A stretch of DNA of 64,000 bases from IDS-8 sp035304345 (GCA_035304345.1 DATGQE010000052.1:1-64000); one strand, 5' to 3'; positions 15,859-24,653 are shown, numbered from the stretch's first letter. The notes: a model not told the origin generated them from the sequence alone. Numbers and translations are program-made.

Positions 15859-16084
15859 CATCGTTCATGCCCGTTTGGTGATCGGGGCTTAAGCTCCGCC
15901 GCGACCGGGGGGTATCCCTGGGGGAATGGCTCCCATGCGGACACGGCGGAGCAGCGCGGGCATCGCGCAAGCTTTGCGTCCCGCGCCGCGCTGCTCCGCC
16001 GTGTCCTCGGTCCGCTTTATTTCCCCTAGGGATACCCCCCGGCCACGGCTCCGCGGTGCGGCCGGTGGCCGGGCATGAACGATG
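15859..16084. repeat. 226-bp inverted-repeat element
   Basis: The 350 bp between the esterase and the NRDE gene contain a large imperfect palindrome. The outer arms CATCGTTCATGCCC (15859-15872) and GGGCATGAACGATG (16071-16084) are exact inverses. Inward, GGGGGGTATCCCTGGGGGAA (15907-15926) pairs with TTCCCCTAGGGATACCCCCC (16021-16040) with one mismatch, and GGACACGGCGGAGCAGCGCG (15939-15958) pairs with the CGCGCTGCTCCGCCGTGTCC stretch around 15987-16006. A loop of about 30 bp remains. No ORF fits inside. About 50 bp of the right arm recurs at 25401-25451. It could be a MITE-like or REP/BIME-like element, and could also fold as a bidirectional terminator. Confidence 0.75.
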
Positions 16085-16146
16085 GCCTGCCGGTAGTCGA
16101 TGCACCGAGGCAAGAATGAGCCCCGGGCGGTCGTGCAGTGCGCGGT

Positions 16147-16923
16147 CTACAGGGGGATGCGGAACTCGAGGCGGGTATCGCCGGTCGCGCTGCCGGCGGG
16201 ATCGAAGCGGCGCTCGTGGATCGTCACGTGGCCGTCGTTGCGGGCGAGCAGCACGGTGGAGCAGCGCGTGCCGTACGCGGGGGTGACGACGAACGGCGCC
16301 GCGACGGCGCGCCGCAGGCTTTCCGGCAGGTCGTCGGCGATCGCGTCGCCGAAATCCTCGTTGCCGTCCGGCTCGCGGTCGGCGAGCAGGGCGAGCAGCG
16401 CTTCGACGCGGACGGCGCTTCCGAGCACCGCCTCGAGCCTCGCCTTGCTGCGCAGGAGCTTGGGCCACGGCGTGTCGAGCGAGGCATTGCTGAGCCCGTA
16501 CACGCCGGGCGCGAGCGCGCGCGGCGCGTCGCCGCGATTCGAGCAGTACACGAGCTCCTCTTGCGGGGAGAGCGTGCCGACGAGCAGGCTGAAGCCCGCG
16601 TACAGGTCGCCGTCGACCTCCTCGGCGTATTCCCGGGCGGATTCGTCGCCGGCGAGGAAACGCGGAACGAGCTCACCGCGCGAGCGGATCCCGGGTTGCG
16701 GCCGCAGGTCCTCGCGGTAGTTGGTGACGGTCGCGAAACGGCCCGAGCGGGTCGCGGCGAGCCAGGTGCCGCCGGCCTGCAGGTCGCGGCCGCCGACCAC
16801 GTCCGGCTCGTGCGCCCACCACGCGAGCGGCGCCGCGGGGCGCTCGTGGAACTCGTCGCGATTGGCGGCCAGCACCAGCCGATAGTCGGCATGCGCCTGC
16901 CACGAGAACACGATCAGGCACAT
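16147..16923 (-). CDS. NRDE family (TANGO2-like) protein
   Basis: 258 aa beginning 'MCLIVFSWQ', with the family-defining 'LAANRDEFHERP' at about residue 20, followed by 'GGTWLA' and 'TVTNYRE'. The N-terminal Cys2 suggests Ntn-hydrolase-like processing. Human TANGO2 belongs to this family and has been linked to haem handling and lipid metabolism; bacterial roles are unsettled. It lies 10 bp before nudC on the same strand and is probably co-transcribed with it. Confidence 0.9.
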   Translation of the reverse strand: MCLIVFSWQAHADYRLVLAANRDEFHERPAAPLAWWAHEPDVVGGRDLQAGGTWLAATRSGRFATVTNYREDLRPQPGIRSRGELVPRFLAGDESAREYAEEVDGDLYAGFSLLVGTLSPQEELVYCSNRGDAPRALAPGVYGLSNASLDTPWPKLLRSKARLEAVLGSAVRVEALLALLADREPDGNEDFGDAIADDLPESLRRAVAAPFVVTPAYGTRCSTVLLARNDGHVTIHERRFDPAGSATGDTRLEFRIPL

Positions 16924-16933
16924 GAGACGACCG

Positions 16934-17842
16934 TCAGCGCCGCCGCTCGCGACGGTGATCGTGCGCCTCGAGCCAGTCGTCGATCAGGCGGCGCGCGATG
17001 GAGAGACGGTAAGGCAAGAGCGGATAGCCCGACCGGAGCTCCTTGACCGTGAACCATTGCGCGTCGGTGAGCTCGCCGTCGTTCAGCGCGATCTCGTCCG
17101 TGAGCGCATCGGCCGTGAACCCGAGCATCAGCGACGCGGGGAACGGCCACGGCTGCGAGCTGTGGTAGCGGATGTTGTGCACGGCGACGTTGGTTTCCTC
17201 CAGCACCTCGCGCTGCACGGCGTCCTCCAGGCTCTCGCCGGGCTCGACGAAGCCCGCGATCGTCGAGTAGCGGCCCTCCGGCCAGTTCGCCTGGCGCCCG
17301 AGCAGGCAGCGGTCGCGGTCGGTGACGAGGACGATGATCGCCGGATCGACCCGCGGGAAGATGCGGATGCCGCAGTTCGGCCCGATGCACACGCGGGTGT
17401 TGCCGCCCGATTCCGCGCGCGACAGGGCACCGCAACGGCCGCAGTACTGCTGCGACTGGTGCCAGACGACCAGCGCCCGTGCCTGGGCGACGAGGTTCGC
17501 CTCGTCGACCGGCAGGGAGTTGCCGAGGTAGCGCAGGTCGTGGAACTGGCCGATGTGCTCGAAGGGCGCGTCGCTCGCGCCGTCGATCTCGACCGCGAAG
17601 GCCGGTCGCCCGCGATACACGCCGAGGAAAATCGCCTCCGGCTCGCGCAGCCATGGCTCGATGTCCTCGCGGGACAGGAGCACGGCCCTGAGCGGCTCGC
17701 CGGTGGCGAGGCACTTGTCGCCCCAAACGGGGACGAACACCGTGTCTGCCGCCGCGAGCGCCGACTTCAGCCATGCCGCGTCCTGGCGGCGATGCCCGGA
17801 GCGGTCGACGAAGGCGCCCGCGAAGACGTTGTGTCCGTTCAC
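16934..17842 (-). CDS. nudC: NAD+ diphosphatase / RNA decapping hydrolase NudC
   Basis: Nudix enzyme that hydrolyses NAD(H) and removes NAD caps from RNA. The GTG at 17842 after TTGGAGATCC is chosen as the start, giving 302 aa; an upstream in-frame extension would run into the HlyD gene. Zinc ribbon 'CGRC' and 'CIGPNC' (about residues 135-162), Nudix box 'GFVEPGESLEDAVQREVLEE' and the NudC-specific 'SQPWPFPAS' are all present. The Nudix box ends EETNV, with Asn in place of the usual Gly. The N-terminal extension makes it longer than E. coli NudC (257 aa). Confidence 0.93.
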   Translation of the reverse strand: MNGHNVFAGAFVDRSGHRRQDAAWLKSALAAADTVFVPVWGDKCLATGEPLRAVLLSREDIEPWLREPEAIFLGVYRGRPAFAVEIDGASDAPFEHIGQFHDLRYLGNSLPVDEANLVAQARALVVWHQSQQYCGRCGALSRAESGGNTRVCIGPNCGIRIFPRVDPAIIVLVTDRDRCLLGRQANWPEGRYSTIAGFVEPGESLEDAVQREVLEETNVAVHNIRYHSSQPWPFPASLMLGFTADALTDEIALNDGELTDAQWFTVKELRSGYPLLPYRLSIARRLIDDWLEAHDHRRERRR

Positions 17843-17927
17843 GGATCTCCAAGTCTGTCGATCATGCGCATGCCGGCACCGGCCCGGGAAGTCTACCGGA
17901 ATCCGCGCGCGCGGATCAGGCGCGGCG

Positions 17928-19181
17928 TCACAGGCGTCCGCTGACCGCGTACAGCGGCTCGAGCAGCCACTCCGCCAGCCGGCGCCTTTCGCCGAGGATG
18001 TCGGCTTCGACCAGCATGCCGGGCTTGAGCGGCCGGCGCTCGCCATACGCCTCCACGTACTGCCGCTCGAGGTCGACGAGCACGCGCCACGCGGGCTCCG
18101 TGGCCGCCGCGATGCCGGTGAGCTCGGCCAGGGTGCGGCCGGCGAGCGCGTCGCCCGAGATCGCGACGACCGTGCCCGCGTGGTGGCCGAACTTCGCGTG
18201 CGGAAACGCCGGGTAGCGCAGGCGGACCTCGTCGCCGGGCTCGAGAAAGCCGACGGCGCGGCTCGGCACCAGCAACCGCGCCTGCAGCCGGGAACCGGCC
18301 GGGACCAGCGTGACGAGCGCCTGCCCGTCGCGCACCGGCTGGCCCGGCTCGACGAGGACGCTGGCGACGCTTCCCGCGACGGGTGCGGCGAGCAGCGCCT
18401 CGCCGGCGGCCGCCACGCGCAGGCGTTCCGCCTCGAGCTCCGCGAGCGCGCTCGCCCGGGCGGCCTCGTCTGCCCGGCGCTGCAGCCCGAGCTCGGCGAG
18501 GTGCCGCTCGAGCGCGACGATGTCGCGCTCGACCGAGGCCGCGAGGCGCTCGAGCGATCGCTGCGCGGCCGCGTGCTCGAGCACCGCCTGCTCCTGGCGC
18601 GCGAGCTCGAGGCGGCTCACGAAATGCCGTTCCGCCAGCGCGCGGAGCTCGTCCCGCACGCGCCCGGCGATCTCCAGCCGGCGCTCGCCGAGCGCGATCG
18701 AGGCTTCGACCTGCGCGAGCTCGCGGCGGGCGGCGGCAAGCTCCCGGCGGGCGCCGGCCGCCTGCGCGTCCAGCCGCTCGAATCCGGACGCGTAACGTGC
18801 GAGCAGCGCGCGGCGCCGCTCGTCGAGGCGCGCGAGCAGCGCGGCCGTCGTGTCGCCGCCCGTCTGCGTCACCCGGGCCGTGGCGACGACGACGAGCGGC
18901 GCGTTCCGGGTCACGGCCGTGCCCTCGGCCGCAAACACCTCGAGCACCGTGCCGGCTTCGGGTGCGGCAAGCGTCGCGAGACCGCGATCCGGCACGAGCT
19001 GCCCGGCCACGCGCGAGCGGTGCGTGTACTCACCCGTGGCCAGCCAGGCGAGCACCAGGACCACGGCACCCACGGCGAGCGTCGCCAGGAGCCCCGTGCC
19101 GGGCGGCTGCGCGAGCGAGACCTCGCCGAGCCGGTGCCGGGCACGGGCCTCGACGGCTTCGGGCCGGAACAGCGCGGGCAT
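17928..19181 (-). CDS. HlyD-family periplasmic adaptor of a type I exporter
   Basis: 417 aa. An N-terminal cytoplasmic segment is followed by one membrane helix ('LLATLAVGAVVLVLAWLA', about 32-49), a biotinyl-lipoyl-like beta segment ('LAAPEAGTVLEVFAAEG'), a long alpha-hairpin/coiled coil (about 110-280, rich in Ala, Arg, Glu), the returning lipoyl half ('LLAAPVAGSVASVLVEPGQ') and a C-terminal beta domain. This is the architecture of adaptors such as LcnD/CvaA that pair with C39-peptidase ABC transporters. It starts 7 bp after the ABC transporter stop, so the two form one export unit. No outer-membrane TolC-type gene is in the window. Confidence 0.92.
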   Translation of the reverse strand: MPALFRPEAVEARARHRLGEVSLAQPPGTGLLATLAVGAVVLVLAWLATGEYTHRSRVAGQLVPDRGLATLAAPEAGTVLEVFAAEGTAVTRNAPLVVVATARVTQTGGDTTAALLARLDERRRALLARYASGFERLDAQAAGARRELAAARRELAQVEASIALGERRLEIAGRVRDELRALAERHFVSRLELARQEQAVLEHAAAQRSLERLAASVERDIVALERHLAELGLQRRADEAARASALAELEAERLRVAAAGEALLAAPVAGSVASVLVEPGQPVRDGQALVTLVPAGSRLQARLLVPSRAVGFLEPGDEVRLRYPAFPHAKFGHHAGTVVAISGDALAGRTLAELTGIAAATEPAWRVLVDLERQYVEAYGERRPLKPGMLVEADILGERRRLAEWLLEPLYAVSGRL

Positions 19182-19188
19182 CGCGGGC

Positions 19189-21339
19189 TCAGGCCGCCGC
19201 GGTGCGGGCGCGCGCTGCGCGCCGGCGGTGCTCGCATCGGATGCGGCCGCCTTCGAGCACGAGCACGCGGTCGGCGGCGGCGATGGTCTGCGGCCGGTGC
19301 GCGACCACGACGCGGGTCATCGGCAGGCGGCGGATGGCGGCGTTGACGGCACGCTCGCGGCCGAGGTCGAGGTGGCTGGTCGCCTCGTCGAGCAGCAGCA
19401 CGCGCGGGCGCCGGTAGAGGGCCCGCGCGAGCATCACGCGTTGCTTCTGCCCGCCCGACAGGCTCGTGCCCATGTCGCCGACGAGGCTCTCGTATCCCAT
19501 CGGCATCGCGGCGATCTCCTCGTGCACCGCGGCGAGCCGCGCCGCCGCTTCCATGCGCCCGCGGTCGGGCACCGGGTCGCCGAGCGCGATGTTGTCGGCG
19601 ATCGTGCCGGCGAACAGGTGGTCTTCCTGCATGACCGCCGCGATGCCGCCTTCGCGGGCGCCCGTCGCGGCGGGCGCGGCGCCGCCGATGCGGATGCGGC
19701 CGCGCGTCGGTGCGAGCAGGCCGGCGAGCAGCTTGACGAGGCTGGTCTTGCCGCAGCCGGACGGCCCGACGATCGCGACGCACTCGCCGTCGGCCACCGT
19801 GAAATCGACGCCGTGCAGCACCCAGGCTTGGCCCTCCGCGTAGCGGAATGCAACTCCGCTCACCTCGATCGCACCGCTCTCCAGGCGCTGCGCGGGCCGC
19901 GTTGCACACGAGGGCGCGGCGGGCTCCGTGAGCACGATGTCGGCAAGGCGTTCGGCATGCAGCCGCAGCATGCGGAGCTCAGCGCCCTTGTCGACGAGCG
20001 CCGCGACGCGCGCGGCGAACTGGTCCTGGTAGGCGAGGAAGGCGACGAGCATGCCCGCGGAGAACGCGTTGTCGAGCGCGAGCCGGGCGCCCAGCCAGAC
20101 CACCGCGATGCGCTCGAGGCCGAAGACGAGCCGGTTCGCCGCCGCGATACCGACGGACAGCCGCGCCAGCCCGAGCTCCTGGTTCACCGCCTCCGTGAGG
20201 ACGTTCGCGTGCACGGCGTCGCGCTCCGCCTCGACGTTGGCGATCCGGATGGACTGGATGCCGCGTATCGATTCGAGCAGGTACGACTGCTGCTTCGCGC
20301 CGGCGACGAGCTGCCGGGCCGTCCTCTCGCGGAGCGCGCGGAAGGCGAGCGCGCGCACGCCGGCGTACACGGCGACGGCCGTAAGCGCCAGCGCGGCGAG
20401 GCTGCGGCTGTACAGCAGCATCACCAGGAACGTGAGCCCCGCGAGCAGCCCGTCGACCAGCGCTTCGACGAACGACGTGGTGAGCGTGCGCTGGATCGCG
20501 CGCACGCTCCCGATGCGCGAGACGACGTCGCCCAGGTGGCGCCGCTCGAAGAACTCGAGGGGCAGCCTGACGAGGTGCGCGAACACGTTGCCCGTCCACT
20601 GCAGCGCGAGGCTCGCGGACAGGTGCGTCACGGTCCAGCCGCGCAGCGTGCCGACGGCGACTTCGAGCAGGAGCACGAGGGCGAAGCCGGTCGCGAGCAC
20701 CGCGAGCAGGTCGCGGTCGGCGGAGACGAGCACCTGGTCCACCACCCACTGCAGGAAGAACGGCCCGAGCACGGCCAGCGCCTGCAGCGCGAGCGACAGC
20801 GTGCCGACGAGGGCCAGCCCCCGCCCGAGACCGCGAATGCGCCCGAGCACGCGCCCGAGCGGAACGTCGTCGGCGCGTCCTCCCGGCACGAACCCCGCGG
20901 CGGGCGCGAGCTCGAGCGCGACCCCGGTGAAGCGGGACGACACCTCGCGCAGGTGCAGGCGCCGCCGCCCGGTCGCGGGGTCCAGCACGACGGCCCGTGA
21001 CCGGCCGCAGCGCGCGAGCACGACGAAGTGATCGAGGTCCCAGTGCAGGATGGCGGGCAGGGCGAGCTTCCCGAGCTCGCCGAGCTCGACGCGGAGCGCT
21101 CGCGGGCGGAAGCCGAGCGCCGCCGCGATCCGCATGAGATCGGGCAGCGACGAGCCCTTGAGCGACAGCGGGAACCGCCGGCGCAGCTCGCGCAGCCCGA
21201 TGCGGCGGCCGTGATGCCGGCAGATCATGGCGATGCAGGCCAGCCCGCACTCGGCCGCTTCCGCCTGCAGCACGACGCCCGCCGCGGCACGGCGCACCGT
21301 GCGCACCGGGCGGCTCGTCTCGCGCGCTCCCTGCCGCAT
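19189..21339 (-). CDS. Peptidase-containing ABC exporter (C39 type)
   Basis: 716 aa from the ATG at 21339, which follows GGGAGG; an in-frame extension upstream to 21447 lacks an RBS. The N-terminal C39 peptidase keeps its triad: Cys31 ('EAAECGLACIAMI'), His104 ('WDLDHFVVL') and Asp120 ('VVLDPATG'). A six-helix ABC domain (about 160-440) follows, then a nucleotide-binding domain with Walker A 'GPSGCGKTS', 'LSGGQKQRVMLARAL' and Walker B 'VLLLDEATSHLD'. Such transporters cut double-glycine leader peptides and export bacteriocin-like or other small peptides. No convincing leader-peptide ORF is visible nearby. Upstream on the same strand is an FlhC-like regulator. Confidence 0.95.
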   Translation of the reverse strand: MRQGARETSRPVRTVRRAAAGVVLQAEAAECGLACIAMICRHHGRRIGLRELRRRFPLSLKGSSLPDLMRIAAALGFRPRALRVELGELGKLALPAILHWDLDHFVVLARCGRSRAVVLDPATGRRRLHLREVSSRFTGVALELAPAAGFVPGGRADDVPLGRVLGRIRGLGRGLALVGTLSLALQALAVLGPFFLQWVVDQVLVSADRDLLAVLATGFALVLLLEVAVGTLRGWTVTHLSASLALQWTGNVFAHLVRLPLEFFERRHLGDVVSRIGSVRAIQRTLTTSFVEALVDGLLAGLTFLVMLLYSRSLAALALTAVAVYAGVRALAFRALRERTARQLVAGAKQQSYLLESIRGIQSIRIANVEAERDAVHANVLTEAVNQELGLARLSVGIAAANRLVFGLERIAVVWLGARLALDNAFSAGMLVAFLAYQDQFAARVAALVDKGAELRMLRLHAERLADIVLTEPAAPSCATRPAQRLESGAIEVSGVAFRYAEGQAWVLHGVDFTVADGECVAIVGPSGCGKTSLVKLLAGLLAPTRGRIRIGGAAPAATGAREGGIAAVMQEDHLFAGTIADNIALGDPVPDRGRMEAAARLAAVHEEIAAMPMGYESLVGDMGTSLSGGQKQRVMLARALYRRPRVLLLDEATSHLDLGRERAVNAAIRRLPMTRVVVAHRPQTIAAADRVLVLEGGRIRCEHRRRAARARTAAA

Positions 21340-21447
21340 CGCCTCCCTGCCTGCACCCCCGCGGGAAGCGGGCCTGGGGGCCCGGCTCCCGCAGGCGCAC
21401 AGGTTACGGCCGCGGCCCGGCCGGCACAGCCGGCATTTACCCGCCAT

Positions 21448-22038
21448 TCACCCGGTTATGCCGCGCCCGGCGACGCGCCGCGGCCCGCGCCCCGCGATCT
21501 CGCAGCTCGGGCAGCGCTTGTGGTCGAGCGCGTAGGCGTCCTGCACGTACGCGGCGCGGCATTCGCGGCACTGCGCGAGGTACAGCTCGTCGTCGTAGGA
21601 AACCGTCTGCAGCAGGTTCCAGGCCCATTCGAAGGTGATGCGCGGCGAGGGATGCAGCAGCAGGTAGGTCTCGAACGCCCGGCACACCCGGTGCCCGTAC
21701 TCCACGTCGGGGCGCGGCCAGCAGGGCCGGATGCGGTGAGCCGCGTCGACTTTGAGGAGCAGGCTCGCGCAGAACAGCGCGATGAGCGTGGTGGCCTCCA
21801 GCCGGTTCAGGGGATGCTTCACGAACAGGGACACCTGGCGCGGCGACTTGCCCCGCCGGCGCCGGATGCCCGACGCGCCCGTGTCGCGGAAGTACGTGGC
21901 GTAGAGCTTGCGGATACGGTCGTCCGACAGGCCCGTGCAGGTCTTGATGGTGCGGGTGCGCGCCTCGTGCCGGATCATGCGCAGCGCGAGCTCGAACTGC
22001 AGCCTTTCGGTGGCGTAGCGGTTGTCGGTGAGGCGCAT
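21448..22038 (-). CDS. FlhC-like transcriptional regulator
   Basis: 196 aa. ATG at 22038 follows GGGGAG; the frame upstream is open but has no RBS. The N-terminal part matches FlhC ('RLQFELALRMIRHEARTRTI' then 'TGLSDDRIRKLYATY'). The C-terminal part has the paired cysteines of the FlhC zinc site, 'CREC' and 'CPSC', separated as in E. coli (C137/C140/C157/C160). FlhC with FlhD activates flagellar class II promoters in enterics, but there are no flagellar genes here. The gene is divergent from an FlhD-like gene and 108 bp upstream of the C39 exporter on its own strand, so regulation of secretion is a possible role. Confidence 0.75.
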   Translation of the reverse strand: MRLTDNRYATERLQFELALRMIRHEARTRTIKTCTGLSDDRIRKLYATYFRDTGASGIRRRRGKSPRQVSLFVKHPLNRLEATTLIALFCASLLLKVDAAHRIRPCWPRPDVEYGHRVCRAFETYLLLHPSPRITFEWAWNLLQTVSYDDELYLAQCRECRAAYVQDAYALDHKRCPSCEIAGRGPRRVAGRGITG

Positions 22039-22090
22039 GATTCTCCCCTTTCGTGCTAAATTTGCCACATATGTAGTCTCATGACACACT

Positions 22091-22120
22091 ATTGGATCAG
22101 GCATGGGTTGCCAATAGAAC
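22091..22120 (+). promoter_or_regulatory. Possible promoter/operator in the FlhC-like/FlhD-like divergent region
   Basis: This 128-bp intergenic region is AT-rich for the window. TTGGAT (22092-22097) and TAGAAC (22115-22120) are 17 bp apart on the plus strand. ATTGG (22091-22095) and CCAAT (22110-22114) form an inverted repeat across the putative spacer, and ACATATGT near 22070 is a second palindrome on the FlhC side. Confidence 0.25.
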
Positions 22121-22166
22121 ATAACGTAACTGGCCGGATCGGGGAGAATCGAACGGGGGGTCGGCG

Positions 22167-22814
22167 ATGGACTTCCTGGGGCCGAGTGCCGCCGACTACG
22201 AGAACGTCGCGTCGTTGAACCGGGGCTTCCTCGCGCTCGTCCCGCGCGCGCCGCGGCGCTGCCTGGGCGGCCTGCGCGAGGATCTCGGCGCACGCCTGCG
22301 GGCGCTGACGGCGGTGCAGGCCGAGCGTCTGGCGGCGGCGCCGTTCCTGCTCATGTCCTTCCGGGAGCGCGACGAGCGCCTGTGGGAGGCCGCGTTCGCG
22401 CGCCAGGCGACCCCCGACCTCTTCGCTACGCGCGCGGCGGACGATCTCGCGCGGCTGGCGGCGGCCGGGCTCGGCTTCCTGTGGCAGCTCGCGCGCCACA
22501 ACCCGTTCGCCGCGCGGCTGGTCTGCGGCGCCGGCGTTCACTGGTGCGAGCGGCTGACCGAGCTCCCGTTCCTGCACCTGTTCGCGCTCGCCGCCGGCGA
22601 CGAGGAGCTCTTGACGGTACGCGCCGCGCAGGACAGCGAGCTCTGGTCGAAGCTCCTCACGGACGGCATCAGTCACGACGCGGAGGTGCGGCGGGCGGCG
22701 CACATCACGGCGCTGCAGACGGTGCTGACGCGGGCATGGCTGCCGGCGCGCGCCTGGCCCGCGGCCGCCTGCGCCACGCGCGTGCCCTCGCTGCAGGTGG
22801 CGGACGACGGCTGA
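22167..22814 (+). CDS. FlhD-like protein with extended C terminus
   Basis: 215 aa, not recognised at first glance. Residues about 15-70 read 'LNRGFLALV', 'REDLGARLRALTAVQAERLA' and 'FLLMSFR', which follow E. coli FlhD in order ('INLSYLLLAQ', 'INEEMATTLAALTLPQMVKL', 'QLVCHFRF'). The helix pattern and the A-L-T-x-x-Q core are alike. The remaining roughly 130 residues are helical and have no assignment ('FLWQLARHNPFAARLVCGAG', 'ELWSKLLTDGISHDAEVRRA'). It is divergent from the FlhC-like gene, which supports a heteromeric FlhDC-type pair. Function is inference; it could also be an orphan protein with chance helical similarity. Confidence 0.55.
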   Translation: MDFLGPSAADYENVASLNRGFLALVPRAPRRCLGGLREDLGARLRALTAVQAERLAAAPFLLMSFRERDERLWEAAFARQATPDLFATRAADDLARLAAAGLGFLWQLARHNPFAARLVCGAGVHWCERLTELPFLHLFALAAGDEELLTVRAAQDSELWSKLLTDGISHDAEVRRAAHITALQTVLTRAWLPARAWPAAACATRVPSLQVADDG

Positions 22815-22920
22815 CCGGAGGGCGGTGCCCGTCGAAACGGGCCGCCGGAACGGCGCGTGCGCGGCCCGGTGTGCCGCCGGGCCGCAATGCGAGCGCGGCA
22901 CCTATACAATACGCCGCTCT

Positions 22921-23853
22921 ATGAAAGCCCTCTCGATCCGCAACCTCGGCAAGACCTACCGCAACGGCGTGCAGGCGCTCAAGGGCATCGACTTCGAGGT
23001 CGAAGCCGGCGATTTCTACGCGCTGCTCGGTCCGAACGGTGCCGGCAAGAGCACCACCATCGGCATCGTGACCTCGCTGGTCCGGAAATCGGGCGGTACG
23101 GTCGAGGTCTTCGGGCACGACATCGACCGCGAGGCGGAGGCGGCGAAACGCTGCATCGGCCTCGTGCCGCAGGAAATCAACCTGAACCTGTTCGACTCGG
23201 TCGAGAACATCGTCCTGAACCAGGCCGGTTACTACGGCATTCCGCGCCGGCTGGCACGCGAGCGCGCCGAGAAGTACCTGTCCGAGCTCCGGCTGTGGGA
23301 TCGGCGGCGCGATCCGGCCCGCGAGCTCTCCGGCGGCATGAAGCGGCGGCTCATGATCGCGCGTGCGCTCGCGCACGAGCCGAAGCTGCTCATCCTCGAC
23401 GAGCCGACCGCCGGGGTGGACATCGAGATCCGCCGCTCCATGTGGGACTTCCTGCGGCGGATCAACGCCGCCGGCACGACCATCATCCTGACGACGCACT
23501 ACCTCGAGGAGGCCGAGAACCTGTGCCGCCACGTCGCGATCATCGACGGCGGCCGCATCATCGAGGACGCGAGCATGGGCGAGGTCCTGAGGAAGCTGCA
23601 GCGCGAGTCCTTCGTGCTGAGCCTCAAGGACCCGCTGCCCGCCGCGCCGGTGCTCGAAGGCTTCGAGGTCGTGCGGACGAACGACTACGAGCTCGAGGTC
23701 ACGGTGGACGCCGAGCACGACCTGAACGAGCTGTTCGAGCTGCTGAACCGGCGCGACATCCGGGTCTTGAGCATGCGCAACAAGGCGAATCGCCTCGAGG
23801 AGCTGTTCCTCGGGCTGGTGGAAGGGCGCCAGGCCTCGCGCTCTGCGGCCTGA
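22921..23853 (+). CDS. ABC transporter ATP-binding protein (YadG-like)
   Basis: 310 aa. Walker A 'GPNGAGKST', signature 'LSGGMKRRLMIARAL', Walker B 'LLILDEPTAGVD', H-loop 'TTHYLEEAENL', and a C-terminal regulatory extension of about 85 residues. The partner is the ABC-2 permease 14 bp downstream. The pair resembles E. coli YadG/YadH; such exporters carry drugs, lipids or polysaccharides and the substrate here is unknown. Confidence 0.94.
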   Translation: MKALSIRNLGKTYRNGVQALKGIDFEVEAGDFYALLGPNGAGKSTTIGIVTSLVRKSGGTVEVFGHDIDREAEAAKRCIGLVPQEINLNLFDSVENIVLNQAGYYGIPRRLARERAEKYLSELRLWDRRRDPARELSGGMKRRLMIARALAHEPKLLILDEPTAGVDIEIRRSMWDFLRRINAAGTTIILTTHYLEEAENLCRHVAIIDGGRIIEDASMGEVLRKLQRESFVLSLKDPLPAAPVLEGFEVVRTNDYELEVTVDAEHDLNELFELLNRRDIRVLSMRNKANRLEELFLGLVEGRQASRSAA

Positions 23854-23867
23854 GGACAGGATCGATC

Positions 23868-24644
23868 GTGGATCTCCGGCTGAACCGCATCGCCCTCGAG
23901 ACGATCGTCCTCAAGGAGTTCAACCGCATCGTGCGGATCTGGCTGCAGACGATCGTGCCTCCTGCCATCACCATGACGCTCTACTTCGTCATCTTCGGCA
24001 GCCTGATCGGCCGGCGCGTGGGGACGATGGAAGGCTTCGATTACATGCAGTACATCGCACCCGGCCTGATCATGATGTCGGTGATCACGAACTCCTACGG
24101 CAACGTCGTGTCTTCTTTCTTCGGCGCCAAGTTCGGCCGTCACATCGAGGAGATGCTGGTGTCGCCGATGTCGTATGCGACGATCATCGTCGGCCACGTG
24201 GCGGGCGGCGTCATCCGCGGGCTGATGGTGGGCGGCCTCGTGACGCTGGTCGCGCTCGCGTTCACCGACGGGCTCAGCGTCGAGCACCCGTTCGTGACCG
24301 CCTCGATGGTGATCCTGACGTCCATCGTGTTCTCCCTTGGCGGCTTCATCAACGCGTTGTTCGCCAGGAAGTTCGACGATATCGCGATCATTCCGACCTT
24401 CGTGCTCACACCGCTCACGTATCTCGGCGGCGTGTTCTACTCGATATCGCTCCTGCCGGAGGTCTGGCAGAAGATCTCGCTCCTGAACCCGATCCTGTAC
24501 ATGGTCAACGCGTTCCGGTTCGGCGTTCTCGGGACGTCGGACATCGACATCCGCCTGGCCTACGTCATCGTGTCCGTGTTCGTCGTCCTGCTGTTCGCGC
24601 TCTCCTTCGCGCTGCTCAAGCGCGGCATTGGCATCCGAGAGTAG
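23868..24644 (+). CDS. ABC-2 type permease (YadH-like)
   Basis: 258 aa from a GTG at 23868 preceded by GAGGACAGG. Six membrane helices are predicted, with the ABC-2 signature region 'FVLTPLTYLGGVFYSISLLP' and 'LNPILYMVNAFRFGVLG' near the C terminus, very close to YadH. It forms an exporter with the preceding ATPase and is followed after 9 bp by the HMCES-like gene. Confidence 0.93.
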   Translation: MDLRLNRIALETIVLKEFNRIVRIWLQTIVPPAITMTLYFVIFGSLIGRRVGTMEGFDYMQYIAPGLIMMSVITNSYGNVVSSFFGAKFGRHIEEMLVSPMSYATIIVGHVAGGVIRGLMVGGLVTLVALAFTDGLSVEHPFVTASMVILTSIVFSLGGFINALFARKFDDIAIIPTFVLTPLTYLGGVFYSISLLPEVWQKISLLNPILYMVNAFRFGVLGTSDIDIRLAYVIVSVFVVLLFALSFALLKRGIGIRE

Positions 24645-24653
24645 GGTGCGCAC

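Noticed and set aside
22140..22165. tRNA T-arm-like string (GTTCGATTC on the minus strand)
   Set aside because: The flanking bases do not pair into a T-stem and no anticodon or acceptor arms are found around it.
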